Of a stretch of 9,319 bases of DNA, positions 1-4,911 are shown one piece after another. The DNA is from an uncultured Candidatus Udaeobacter sp. Lineage in GTDB: Bacteria; Verrucomicrobiota; Verrucomicrobiia; Chthoniobacterales; UBA10450. The translations under genes and the position numbers were made by a program. Positions within the stretch are counted from its first letter, which is position 1, and each line of letters starts with the position of its first letter. Where the stretch lies: contig CATPBS010000324.1 of the NCBI GenBank assembly GCA_955652715.1, forward strand, positions 1-9,319, written 5' to 3'. The notes below the pieces were generated by a model. The model was not told where the DNA came from. It saw only the letters and a list, made by a program, of their open reading frames with translations, and ran no database searches.

Positions 1-1
1 G

Positions 2-469
2 CTTAATCGCGGTGCAAACGGTTACGGTGTCTTGATGTCGGCCAGCGGGGTCGGCGCTTTTATCGGCGCGCTTGTGGTGGCAACGTACGGACATCTGTTT
101 ACGCCGCGAAGGCTCGCGCTCGGTGGCGTCTGGCTGTTTTCGACTGCGCTATTCGCGCTTTCGCTGAGCCGAAGTTTTTATGTCGCACTCGCATTTCTTC
201 TCGTGGCCGGATTTGGAATGCTCCTGTTTTTCTCCACATCCAACACTGTGCTTCAAACGATCGTGCCAGACGAAATGCGCGGCCGCGTAATGGGCGTATG
301 GTCGCTCGTCTTCGGCGCCATGATTCCACTCGGCAGTCTCGAAGCCGGCGCCGTCGCGCATTGGCTCGGCACATCTTTTGCGCTCGCGTTCGGCGCGATT
401 ATTTGCGCAGCCTCGGCGCTGGTGACGCTGTTCGTGATCCGGCGACGCGAAGCGCAGCTGACGAAATAA
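2..469 (+). CDS. MFS exporter, C-terminal part (start outside window)
   Basis: This is the C-terminal half of a major facilitator superfamily transporter, probably a drug- or siderophore-type proton-coupled exporter of the MFS_3/EntS-like group, acting in the inner membrane. The frame is open from base 2, so the true start lies upstream of the window; the first internal start-like codon is TTG at 32. The visible 155 residues contain a glycine/serine-rich helix (LMSASGVGAFIGAL) and several further hydrophobic helices. They also carry the conserved loop PDEMRGRVMGVWSLVFGAM, which matches the DExRGRVMG signature between helices 10 and 11 in this group. The protein ends with a basic cytoplasmic tail (IRRREAQLTK). 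It is convergent with the minus-strand cluster that follows. The substrate cannot be told from this part. The family call is secure; the subfamily is an inference. Confidence 0.9.
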   Translation, partial: LNRGANGYGVLMSASGVGAFIGALVVATYGHLFTPRRLALGGVWLFSTALFALSLSRSFYVALAFLLVAGFGMLLFFSTSNTVLQTIVPDEMRGRVMGVWSLVFGAMIPLGSLEAGAVAHWLGTSFALAFGAIICAASALVTLFVIRRREAQLTK

Positions 470-476
470 TTTGTGG

Positions 477-495
477 GGCAGGCGCGTCGCCTGCC
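477..495. repeat. Perfect 8-bp palindrome (REP-like hairpin) after the MFS gene
   Basis: Arms GGCAGGCG (477-484) and CGCCTGCC (488-495) enclose a 3-base loop, CGT. It lies 8 bases after the transporter stop. GTGG at 473-476 precedes the stem and resembles the GTAG tetranucleotide at the foot of REP hairpins, one of which is seen here at 3013. No T-tract follows, so it is not a classical intrinsic terminator, although it could protect the mRNA 3' end. Confidence 0.6.
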
Positions 496-559
496 ATGTG
501 ACGCAACAATCCTGTCGGCGCCACAAGCAGGGCAATCTCCAGATCGTCCGTCAGTAAAT

Positions 560-576
560 TAGACCCCGCCGGTCTA
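560..576. repeat. 6-bp inverted repeat in the spacer
   Basis: Arms TAGACC (560-565) and GGTCTA (571-576) flank CCGCC. It sits between two larger palindromes in the spacer separating the convergent transporter and the minus-strand cluster. No T-run adjoins it on either strand. Its function is unknown. Confidence 0.4.
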
Positions 577-581
577 GGATT

Positions 582-601
582 TGCAGGCACGATTGCCTGC
601 A
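582..601. repeat. Perfect 8-bp palindrome downstream of the minus-strand cluster
   Basis: Arms TGCAGGCA (582-589) and TGCCTGCA (594-601) enclose CGAT. It begins 10 bases past the stop codon of the 59-residue membrane peptide gene, which reads leftwards. The GCAGGC stem core is the same as in the palindrome at 477-495, so the two are probably related repeat units. It may serve as a transcript-end structure, but there is no T-tract. Confidence 0.5.
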
Positions 602-611
602 CCGCGTCGGA

Positions 612-791
612 TTACCGATTCTTGAGAGCCTTTCGCCTCGCTTTTCGTGCGTTCCGCATCTCGCAGCCTCTCGCATATCCACGAGCGAATTCTCGTGCTG
701 TGCTCCGTGCCGCGAGTACGACCACACCAAGGCAAAAACCAAAGCTGTATATGACAAGCGCAGCTACGAGCACTCCGACTAGCAGTGTCAT
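612..791 (-). CDS. Small single-pass membrane peptide, 59 aa, coupled to the nuclease-like gene
   Basis: I do not recognise this gene. Translation gives 59 residues beginning MTLLVGVLVAALVIYSF and ending KALKNR. Residues 2-28 form one hydrophobic segment including a FGFCLG stretch. Residues 29-59 are strongly basic (about 14 Arg/Lys) and predicted helical, so the likely topology is one membrane helix with a positively charged cytoplasmic tail. The start ATG (791-789) overlaps the TGA of the 355-residue gene (790-788) as ATGA, and GAAGAGAG just upstream is a usable ribosome-binding sequence. This implies translational coupling. Hydrophobic coding sense over the first half and the exact overlap support a real gene. 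A short membrane peptide encoded beside a nuclease-like protein could be a partner, anchor or regulator, but that is inference only. Confidence 0.72.
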   Translation of the reverse strand: MTLLVGVLVAALVIYSFGFCLGVVVLAARSTAREFARGYARGCEMRNARKARRKALKNR

Positions 792-1855
792 CTCTCTTCG
801 TTGATTTTCTGTTGCATGAATGCTTTCGCTGCGAGCGATTCGTTAAACCCCCAAAGCAACTTCTGTTCTACCTGCCGTAACTTAGGGTCGAGTTTTGCGG
901 CATACGCCTTATTGAATTCGATCAGCTCGCCCCAGGATGTACTTCCGTATCCAGCAGCGTTGGCGATTTCGATCACGTCTGGTTGACACGCGGCACGCGC
1001 GGTCGATTTGGAAGTATTTCTACAGAAGCTAATTTCCGCCTGGATTGCAGCTTGCCAATCGCTGTCCTTTTTCGCCTTACCAATGAAGAGCAAAAGAAAA
1101 CGCGACTGCGGAACGATGAACTTCTTGTCGCGCAGCCTTTTGAACATTAGCGCGTATTTTAAGATTTGGTCTGAATTCTTCTTCCCTCCAAGCTTTAGCT
1201 CATTCGCGACAAGCAGAGCTTCAGTTTCGTTGTAGCTCAAGTTATCCATCTGCATCTCCTTTATAGCCGTACTACACTGGAACAAGCCACCGTTGCCGTG
1301 CGTCGACCATCGGCCGCCGCCATGGATATGCGTGAACTGCCGATAAAACGAATCGAGGTATTCGTCGCTTACGAGGATCCAAAAGATATCGAACTCCTTA
1401 TTGAGATAGTCCTCTGAGAAGAACTTTGTCCGACGAAGAGCTTCCCTCGCAGACGCGATGGTAGAGGCGGGACGCGCATACCGCTCGGATTGTTCGCTTC
1501 GCTTTAATTCTTCATCGAGTTTCTGACGCACGTAGTTCAATTTTTCTTGGGGCGTGCGATCCCGAACAGCGTCGTCCTGGGTCCAAGCGATTATGCGCTT
1601 CCAGTACTGCGTCTTAGTGATTCCAAGGACACCGCTCGTGCTCCACGTGAGCCAATCGAGCATGTTTGACACACCTGTGGTCCAAGAAATCCGGTCAGCT
1701 AACGAGTCCAGCCGACCGAAGACCTTCAGATAGCTGTCGCGGGCGGTCGTTCGCTGACGCTTTGCTGGTTCCGGTCCAAGAATCGCAGGCTCTATCTGTT
1801 GAGCGGAAACGGGCTCACATGTCGATTGGTTTTCCCGCGGTCGCCTGGTGGTCAT
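788..1855 (-). CDS. Unrecognised 355-aa protein with a candidate PD-(D/E)XK nuclease core
   Basis: I cannot name this protein. Residues 1-45 are polar and probably disordered. Residues 100-150 are charged and helical. Residues 178-191 are rich in Gly and His (HGGGRWSTHGNGG). The most informative part is residues 208-260. An acidic ETE (210-212) is followed by a strand ending in ELK (E219, K221), then a helix with Q230, K233 and Y234, then the strand FLLLFIG (253-259). This order of acid, ExK strand, Q-x-x-K-Y helix and hydrophobic strand is the arrangement of PD-(D/E)XK phosphodiesterases, so a nuclease is plausible; this is inference from pattern, not a database match. No signal peptide or membrane helix is seen, so it should be cytoplasmic. 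The next gene overlaps its stop as ATGA. GGAGGT at 1876-1871 lies 15 bases before the ATG, rather far for direct use. Confidence 0.8.
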   Translation of the reverse strand: MTTRRPRENQSTCEPVSAQQIEPAILGPEPAKRQRTTARDSYLKVFGRLDSLADRISWTTGVSNMLDWLTWSTSGVLGITKTQYWKRIIAWTQDDAVRDRTPQEKLNYVRQKLDEELKRSEQSERYARPASTIASAREALRRTKFFSEDYLNKEFDIFWILVSDEYLDSFYRQFTHIHGGGRWSTHGNGGLFQCSTAIKEMQMDNLSYNETEALLVANELKLGGKKNSDQILKYALMFKRLRDKKFIVPQSRFLLLFIGKAKKDSDWQAAIQAEISFCRNTSKSTARAACQPDVIEIANAAGYGSTSWGELIEFNKAYAAKLDPKLRQVEQKLLWGFNESLAAKAFMQQKINEER

Positions 1856-1863
1856 GTCAACAT
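1852..1863 (-). other. Possible three-codon leader ORF before the 355-aa gene
   Basis: ATG TTG ACA TGA starts 7 bases after GGAGGT (1876-1871), the ideal spacing, and its TGA overlaps the ATG of the 355-residue gene as ATGA (1855-1852). The long gene's own ATG is 15 bases from that Shine-Dalgarno sequence. Ribosomes may therefore load at the leader and restart at the overlap, or may use the long spacing directly. The sequence facts are visible; the mechanism is inferred. Confidence 0.3.
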
Positions 1864-1880
1864 TATGAGCACCTCCACGT

Positions 1881-2000
1881 TCACTGTCCTAAAGAGGGGT
1901 CGCCGTAGCCGGCACTGTCTTCAATAAAATTGCGGAACGGAATACCCGACGACCGCCCCATTCTTCGCCAGACATAAATCTGTTGGGTGGTGGAGTTCAT
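1881..2000 (-). CDS. 39-aa ORF repeating the C-terminal motif of the upstream secreted protein
   Basis: This short ORF begins MNSTTQQIYVWRRM and ends YGDPSLGQ. Its last 33 residues match the last 33 residues of the secreted protein encoded at 2481-2906: 25 are identical, including WRRM, PFRNFIED and YGDPSLG. Of those 25 shared residues, 14 use a different codon in the two copies, so the peptide sequence has been conserved while the DNA drifted. In-frame TAA at 2006-2004 limits the ORF to this ATG. No strong ribosome-binding site precedes it; the 107-residue gene stops 13 bases upstream. It is either a functional stand-alone version of the motif or the surviving 3' end of a duplicated gene. 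No function is known to me. Confidence 0.5.
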   Translation of the reverse strand: MNSTTQQIYVWRRMGRSSGIPFRNFIEDSAGYGDPSLGQ

Positions 2001-2013
2001 CTTTTAATCATGT

Positions 2014-2337
2014 TCATCTGGACATCGCTAGCAGAAGGAACAGAAAGATGGCCAGCACTACCAAGATTGCCAACGCGAAACCGATGCGTGCTACCATTAC
2101 AATCAGCCGCGCTGCGTCTTGCTCGAACGTGTCCGTGCTTGGGTTCTCTCTTGTCTGAATGCCGCTCCAGCCGGTTTGGCTTGTTCTCCCCTTTTCGCGA
2201 CAAGCCTCTCTCCAGGCTCTGCCCTTCCACGAAATAGCGTTCTTTACTCCCCGAAAAAAGAGCCAACACACGACAATGGTTCCTGCTATTCCATAGGAAA
2301 TCAGAACAAGGACTATGAACGAATATACGAAGCCCAT
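2014..2337 (-). CDS. Small membrane protein with two predicted helices, 107 aa
   Basis: I do not recognise the family. Residues 6-28 (from SFIVLVLISYG to CWLFF) and 78-105 (from LIVMVARIGF to LLLAM) are long hydrophobic segments. Between them residues 29-77 form a charged, basic loop with several Trp, Arg and Lys residues. The charge bias (Arg29, Lys32, Lys38, Arg40 after the first helix) suggests that the loop is cytoplasmic and both ends face the periplasm. In-frame TAA lies three codons before the ATG, so this is the earliest ATG; GGAAG about 17 bases upstream is a poor ribosome-binding site. The gene starts 30 bases after the 38-residue ORF. An overlapping frame (1997-2398) is open but lacks any such pattern, so I prefer this frame. 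The role is unknown, perhaps a membrane partner for the secreted protein of the same cluster. Confidence 0.72.
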   Translation of the reverse strand: MGFVYSFIVLVLISYGIAGTIVVCWLFFRGVKNAISWKGRAWREACREKGRTSQTGWSGIQTRENPSTDTFEQDAARLIVMVARIGFALAILVVLAIFLFLLLAMSR

Positions 2338-2367
2338 ACATCGTTATCGCGAAACTTCCGGTGTCGC

Positions 2368-2484
2368 TCAATCCTGATACTTGAGCACATCCCACCAAAA
2401 TTCATCGTCCTCGACGCTCCGGCGAGCGCTCGGCGAACCGCCCAATCTTGTCTCGCTCGAATCTTTTATAAAACCCGCCTTCAT
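2368..2484 (-). CDS. 38-aa ORF coupled to the secreted-protein gene
   Basis: A short soluble peptide starting MKAGFIKDSSETRLGG and ending DEFWWDVLKYQD. It is basic in the first half and acidic and aromatic in the second (EDDEFWWD). Its ATG (2484-2482) overlaps the TGA of the preceding gene (2483-2481) as ATGA, the same coupling arrangement as at 788-791 and 8043-8046. No hydrophobic segment or cysteine is present and I recognise no family. The exact overlap is the main support; because the ORF is short and could be chance, confidence is moderate. The frame is also open upstream to 2550, but that portion lies inside the preceding gene. Confidence 0.45.
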   Translation of the reverse strand: MKAGFIKDSSETRLGGSPSARRSVEDDEFWWDVLKYQD

Positions 2485-2906
2485 CGCCCTAGAGACGGAT
2501 CCCCGTAACGGGCGCGGTCCTCGATGAAGTTGCGGAACGGGGCGCCCCACGGCCTGTCCATTCTCCGCCAGAGATAGATTTGTTCCGCCGTGATCTTTTC
2601 GTCGCCTTTTTCTCGGCGGGCAACTTCGTTATCCCAGTCTCGCTCAAGCCTGCGGCGATATGCTTGCATTTCAGCCTTGGTCTTTCGCTTCGCTGGAGCG
2701 TTGCCTACCGAGCGTGACGCATAGATGGGTTCACCCGTTCGCGCGGGGCGAGTGTGCGGCGAGTCTGATTTCAATGATGGCTTTGGACTTGGTGTCGGCA
2801 AGTCTGCCGAAGCAACTCCGCTGCTAGTCAAAAGAAGCAAGAGGATGGCCGCCGCGCGTTCGCATACGTTTCTTGGCTGCCAGCCAGATCGGAGAACGCA
2901 TTTCAT
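2481..2906 (-). CDS. Unrecognised secreted/periplasmic protein, about 141 aa
   Basis: The chosen ATG at 2906 gives a 141-residue product; an earlier in-frame ATG at 2936 would add ten residues, and neither has a strong ribosome-binding site. Near the N-terminus a basic stretch is followed by a hydrophobic core (AAAILLLLLTSSG) and a small-residue cleavage-like site (VASA-D), so it looks like a Sec signal peptide. Then come a Pro/Ser-rich linker (PTPSPKPSLKSD) and a charged helical segment (KRKTKAEMQAYRRRLERDWD). The C-terminal 33 residues begin QIYLWRRM and end YGDPSLGR, and recur in the 39-residue ORF at 1881-2000. The mature protein is small and basic and should be extracytoplasmic. The family and job are unknown. 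It is the first gene of the minus-strand cluster, 175 bases after lpd if this start is right. Confidence 0.7.
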   Translation of the reverse strand: MKCVLRSGWQPRNVCERAAAILLLLLTSSGVASADLPTPSPKPSLKSDSPHTRPARTGEPIYASRSVGNAPAKRKTKAEMQAYRRRLERDWDNEVARREKGDEKITAEQIYLWRRMDRPWGAPFRNFIEDRARYGDPSLGR

Positions 2907-3012
2907 CGTACGATTTAGACGGTCGGTCCTACACATGATTCAAGCCGAAATTTCTCTCACAAGGCAGCAGCAACTCTTTCCGGGCTGGTGGAATCACCAC
3001 ATCTAAGCAGTT

Positions 3013-3035
3013 GTAGAGGTGCTTGTGTCAAGCAC
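3013..3035 (+). repeat. REP-type element, copy 1 (GTAG plus hairpin)
   Basis: GTAG (3013-3016) is followed by a stem, GTGCTT (3019-3024) with AAGCAC (3030-3035), and loop GTGTC. The tetranucleotide at the foot of a palindrome is the layout of bacterial REP sequences mobilised by REP-associated tyrosine transposases. No such transposase gene is in this window. It is paired with an inverted copy at 3050-3074 that has the same loop. Confidence 0.65.
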
Positions 3036-3049
3036 GTATCACCTGGGTT

Positions 3050-3074
3050 CGGCGTTTGACACAAACGCCGCTAC
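3050..3074 (-). repeat. REP-type element, copy 2, inverted relative to copy 1
   Basis: Read on the minus strand, GTAG (3074-3071) is followed by CGGCGTTT, loop GTGTC and AAACGCCG. Compared with copy 1, two stem pairs have changed on both sides at once (T-A to C-G, and C-G to T-A), so the hairpin is preserved. It lies 7 bases past the lpd stop codon and could trim or end the sucB-lpd transcript, though no T-tract follows. Confidence 0.7.
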
Positions 3075-3080
3075 AAACAG

Positions 3081-4487
3081 TCACCTATTGATGATGTGCA
3101 GCGCGCGTTTCTCGACATTAAGCGCGGCTTCTCTGACTGCTTCGGTCAGGGTGGGATGCGAGTGGGAGGTGCGGCCGATGTCTTCGGAGCTGCCACCAAA
3201 TTCAATCACCGAAACCGCCTCGGCAATTAACTCCGATGCGGCGTGGTGCAAAATGTGCGCGCCAAGAATGCGATCGGTTTTTGCGTCGGCCACAAACTTC
3301 ACCATTCCTTCCACGTCATCGCTACAAAGCGCGCGGCTGTTAGCGCGGAACGGAAATTTGCCGATACGCACTTCAATCCCCTGCTCTTTGGCTTGATCTT
3401 CGGTGAGACCAACTCCCGCTAACTCAGGATTTGTGTAAATGATTCCCGCGATGGCTTCGTAGTTTACGTGGCCGGCCTTGCCAGCGATAATTTCTGCGCA
3501 GGCCATCCCCTCGTCTTCAGCTTTGTGCGCCAGCATGGGGCCAGCGATCACATCCCCAATCGCATAAATGCCTTCGACATTTGTGCGAAAATTTTTGTCC
3601 ACTTTGATGCGCTTCTTTTCATCGAACTCCACACCGACTTTTTCTGCGCCAAGGCCTTCGGAAAACGGACGGCGCCCGACTGACACGAGAACTTTGTCTG
3701 CTTCGAACTTCAGTTCTTCGTTGTTTTTGGTCGCGGTTACAGTCGCGCGACCATTTTCGACCTTCACGGCGCTTACTTTAGTTTCCAGATGGAACGTGAT
3801 GCCTTGAGCGGTTAGCAAGCGCTGAAGCAGGTTCGATAGCTCAAGATCGAACCCGAGGGCGATGCGCGGCAGAAATTCCAACATCGTCACTTGCGAACCG
3901 AGCCGGTTCCAGACAGAACCCAGCTCCAGACCTACCGCGCCCGCGCCGATGACAATGAGCTTCTTTGGAGCTTCAGTGAAAGAAAGCGCTTCGGTGCTGC
4001 TGACGATTGTTTTGCCGTCAAACTTTGCGAACGGCAGTTCCAGCGGCGCGCTGCCAGTGGCGATGACGATATTTTTTGTTTCGATCTCCTGTGTCTCGCC
4101 GTTAGACGACTTGATGGAAACCTTTCCGGGCGCGGTGATTGTAGCAACGCCTTCGAGGATCGTGACTTTGTTCGTCTTCATGAGCGTGCGGACGCCGCTG
4201 TTGAATGTCTTCACGACTTTGTCCTTGCGCTGCTGCATCTTCGCGAGATCGACACGCGCACCGTCGATCACAATCCCGTGCTTGGCGGCCTCCTTTCTTA
4301 CGAACATGAAATGATCGCTCGAGGTCAGGAGTGCTTTGCTCGGAATGCAGCCCACGTTCAGGCAAGTGCCTCCGAGATCCTTGTCCTTTTCAACCAGTGC
4401 GGTTTTCAATCCAAGCTGGCCGGCGCGAATCGCAGCGATGTAACCGCCAGGTCCGGAGCCAATGATAGCAACGTCAAATTTTTCCAT
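3081..4487 (-). CDS. lpd: Dihydrolipoyl dehydrogenase (E3)
   Basis: Flavoprotein that reoxidises the dihydrolipoyl arm of 2-oxo acid dehydrogenase complexes with NAD+; cytoplasmic homodimer. The 468-residue length is typical. The FAD-binding GSGPGGYIAA is at residues 10-19. The redox-active disulfide is C42/C47 in GGTCLNVGCIPSK. The NAD-binding motif is GAGAVGLELG, a second FAD contact is YAIGD, and the catalytic HPTLTE carries H444 and E449. All key residues are present. It lies downstream of the E2 gene on the same strand, as in many sucAB-lpd operons, but is separated from it by a GIY-YIG cassette. The cassette's terminal repeat begins one base upstream of the lpd ATG, so the lpd ribosome-binding region is repeat DNA, and I see no good Shine-Dalgarno sequence there. 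The family is certain; which complex it serves is inferred from the neighbouring E2. Confidence 0.97.
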   Translation of the reverse strand: MEKFDVAIIGSGPGGYIAAIRAGQLGLKTALVEKDKDLGGTCLNVGCIPSKALLTSSDHFMFVRKEAAKHGIVIDGARVDLAKMQQRKDKVVKTFNSGVRTLMKTNKVTILEGVATITAPGKVSIKSSNGETQEIETKNIVIATGSAPLELPFAKFDGKTIVSSTEALSFTEAPKKLIVIGAGAVGLELGSVWNRLGSQVTMLEFLPRIALGFDLELSNLLQRLLTAQGITFHLETKVSAVKVENGRATVTATKNNEELKFEADKVLVSVGRRPFSEGLGAEKVGVEFDEKKRIKVDKNFRTNVEGIYAIGDVIAGPMLAHKAEDEGMACAEIIAGKAGHVNYEAIAGIIYTNPELAGVGLTEDQAKEQGIEVRIGKFPFRANSRALCSDDVEGMVKFVADAKTDRILGAHILHHAASELIAEAVSVIEFGGSSEDIGRTSHSHPTLTEAVREAALNVEKRALHIINR

Positions 4488-4488
4488 A

Positions 4489-4520
4489 TGTCATTCTGAG
4501 CGGAGCGAAGAATCTCAGAT
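4489..4520 (+). repeat. Left terminal inverted repeat of the GIY-YIG cassette
   Basis: The repeat starts TGTCATTCTGAGCGGAG and ends in CTCAGAT. It contains its own small palindrome, ATTCT (4493-4497) with AGAAT (4509-4513). The right end of the cassette, read on the minus strand from 4901, starts TGTCAT and shares GAGCGGAG and the terminal GAT. The GIY-YIG stop codon (4517-4515) lies inside this repeat. Dispersed repeats of this TGTCAT...GAGCGGAG type are familiar to me from several bacterial phyla; that is recollection, not a search result. Confidence 0.75.
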
Positions 4521-4865
4521 CATTTCTTCGGTCGGCCATGGGTGGTCATAGAACTTTGGCTGCTGTTCCCAATCGTCACTCAGATCGAGCCATCGTGGAT
4601 TCGTTTGTTCGATAAGCGCCATCTTTCTGCTGCGGCGCCAGCCTTTCAATTTCTTCTCGCAGGCGATTGCGTCGCGCACGTTGCGAAAGCGCTCAATCCA
4701 AACGAGCCGATTCAAATGATAGCGTTTCGTGAAGCTCTCCGCCTCACCGCGCCTATGCTGGTTCAACCGGCGCGCGATGTTATTTGTAATCCCGATATAC
4801 AATGTGGTGCAGTGTTTGTTGGTGAGAATGTAGACCCAATAGTCGTGATTGCGCACGCTATCCAA
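4515..4865 (-). CDS. GIY-YIG domain endonuclease, small stand-alone type
   Basis: A single GIY-YIG nuclease domain of the UvrC N-terminal/YhbQ-like kind, likely to cleave DNA. The GIY strand is represented by WVYILTNK (residues 10-17, Y12) and the YIG strand by LYIGITNN (22-29, Y23). Candidate catalytic Arg are R32/R33 in IARRLNQH, with H37. The metal-binding Glu is E70 in ACEKKLKGW. At 116 residues it has no extra domain beyond a short C-terminal tail. No ATG is available near the domain: TTG at 4865 (used here) and GTG at 4856 are the options, and no ribosome-binding site is clear. The gene fills the whole space between two inverted repeats and sits between sucB and lpd, where it has no metabolic role. 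It is probably a selfish or repeat-associated passenger. Cleavage specificity is unknown. Confidence 0.9.
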   Translation of the reverse strand: MDSVRNHDYWVYILTNKHCTTLYIGITNNIARRLNQHRRGEAESFTKRYHLNRLVWIERFRNVRDAIACEKKLKGWRRSRKMALIEQTNPRWLDLSDDWEQQPKFYDHPWPTEEMI

Positions 4866-4868
4866 GTA

Positions 4869-4901
4869 ATCAGAGATGTCTCGACTCCGCTCGACATGAC
4901 A
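4869..4901 (-). repeat. Right terminal inverted repeat of the GIY-YIG cassette
   Basis: Read on the minus strand it starts TGTCATGTCGAGCGGAG and ends in ATCTCTGAT, aligning with the left repeat over 33 bases with one gap. Its inner palindrome is ATGTC (4876-4880) with GACAT (4893-4897). The equivalent left arms are ATTCT/AGAAT, so the arms differ in sequence yet remain self-complementary. It ends 10 bases before the sucB stop codon. Confidence 0.75.
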
Positions 4902-4911
4902 ATGAGGTCTT

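Larger units (their letters stand above)
4489..4901. mobile_element. Putative repeat-bounded GIY-YIG cassette between sucB and lpd
   Basis: A 413-base unit has inverted ends of 32-33 bases and a single GIY-YIG gene filling the interior. It occupies almost all of the sucB-lpd spacer: 10 bases remain on the sucB side and 1 base on the lpd side. No target-site duplication is evident. It carries no transposase, so mobility, if any, would depend on the GIY-YIG protein or on an enzyme elsewhere. The structure is visible; mobility is inferred. Confidence 0.55.

Noticed and set aside
551..757. 68-residue minus-strand open frame in the spacer region
   Set aside because: It is out of frame with the 59-aa membrane peptide, which has a far better start, coupling and hydrophobic pattern.
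1997..2398. 133-residue minus-strand open frame overlapping the 107-aa membrane gene
   Set aside because: It has no domain, signal or hydrophobic pattern, whereas the overlapping 107-residue frame encodes two clear membrane helices.
3891..4499. 202-residue plus-strand open frame antisense to lpd
   Set aside because: It lies wholly opposite a certain gene and shows no recognisable domain.
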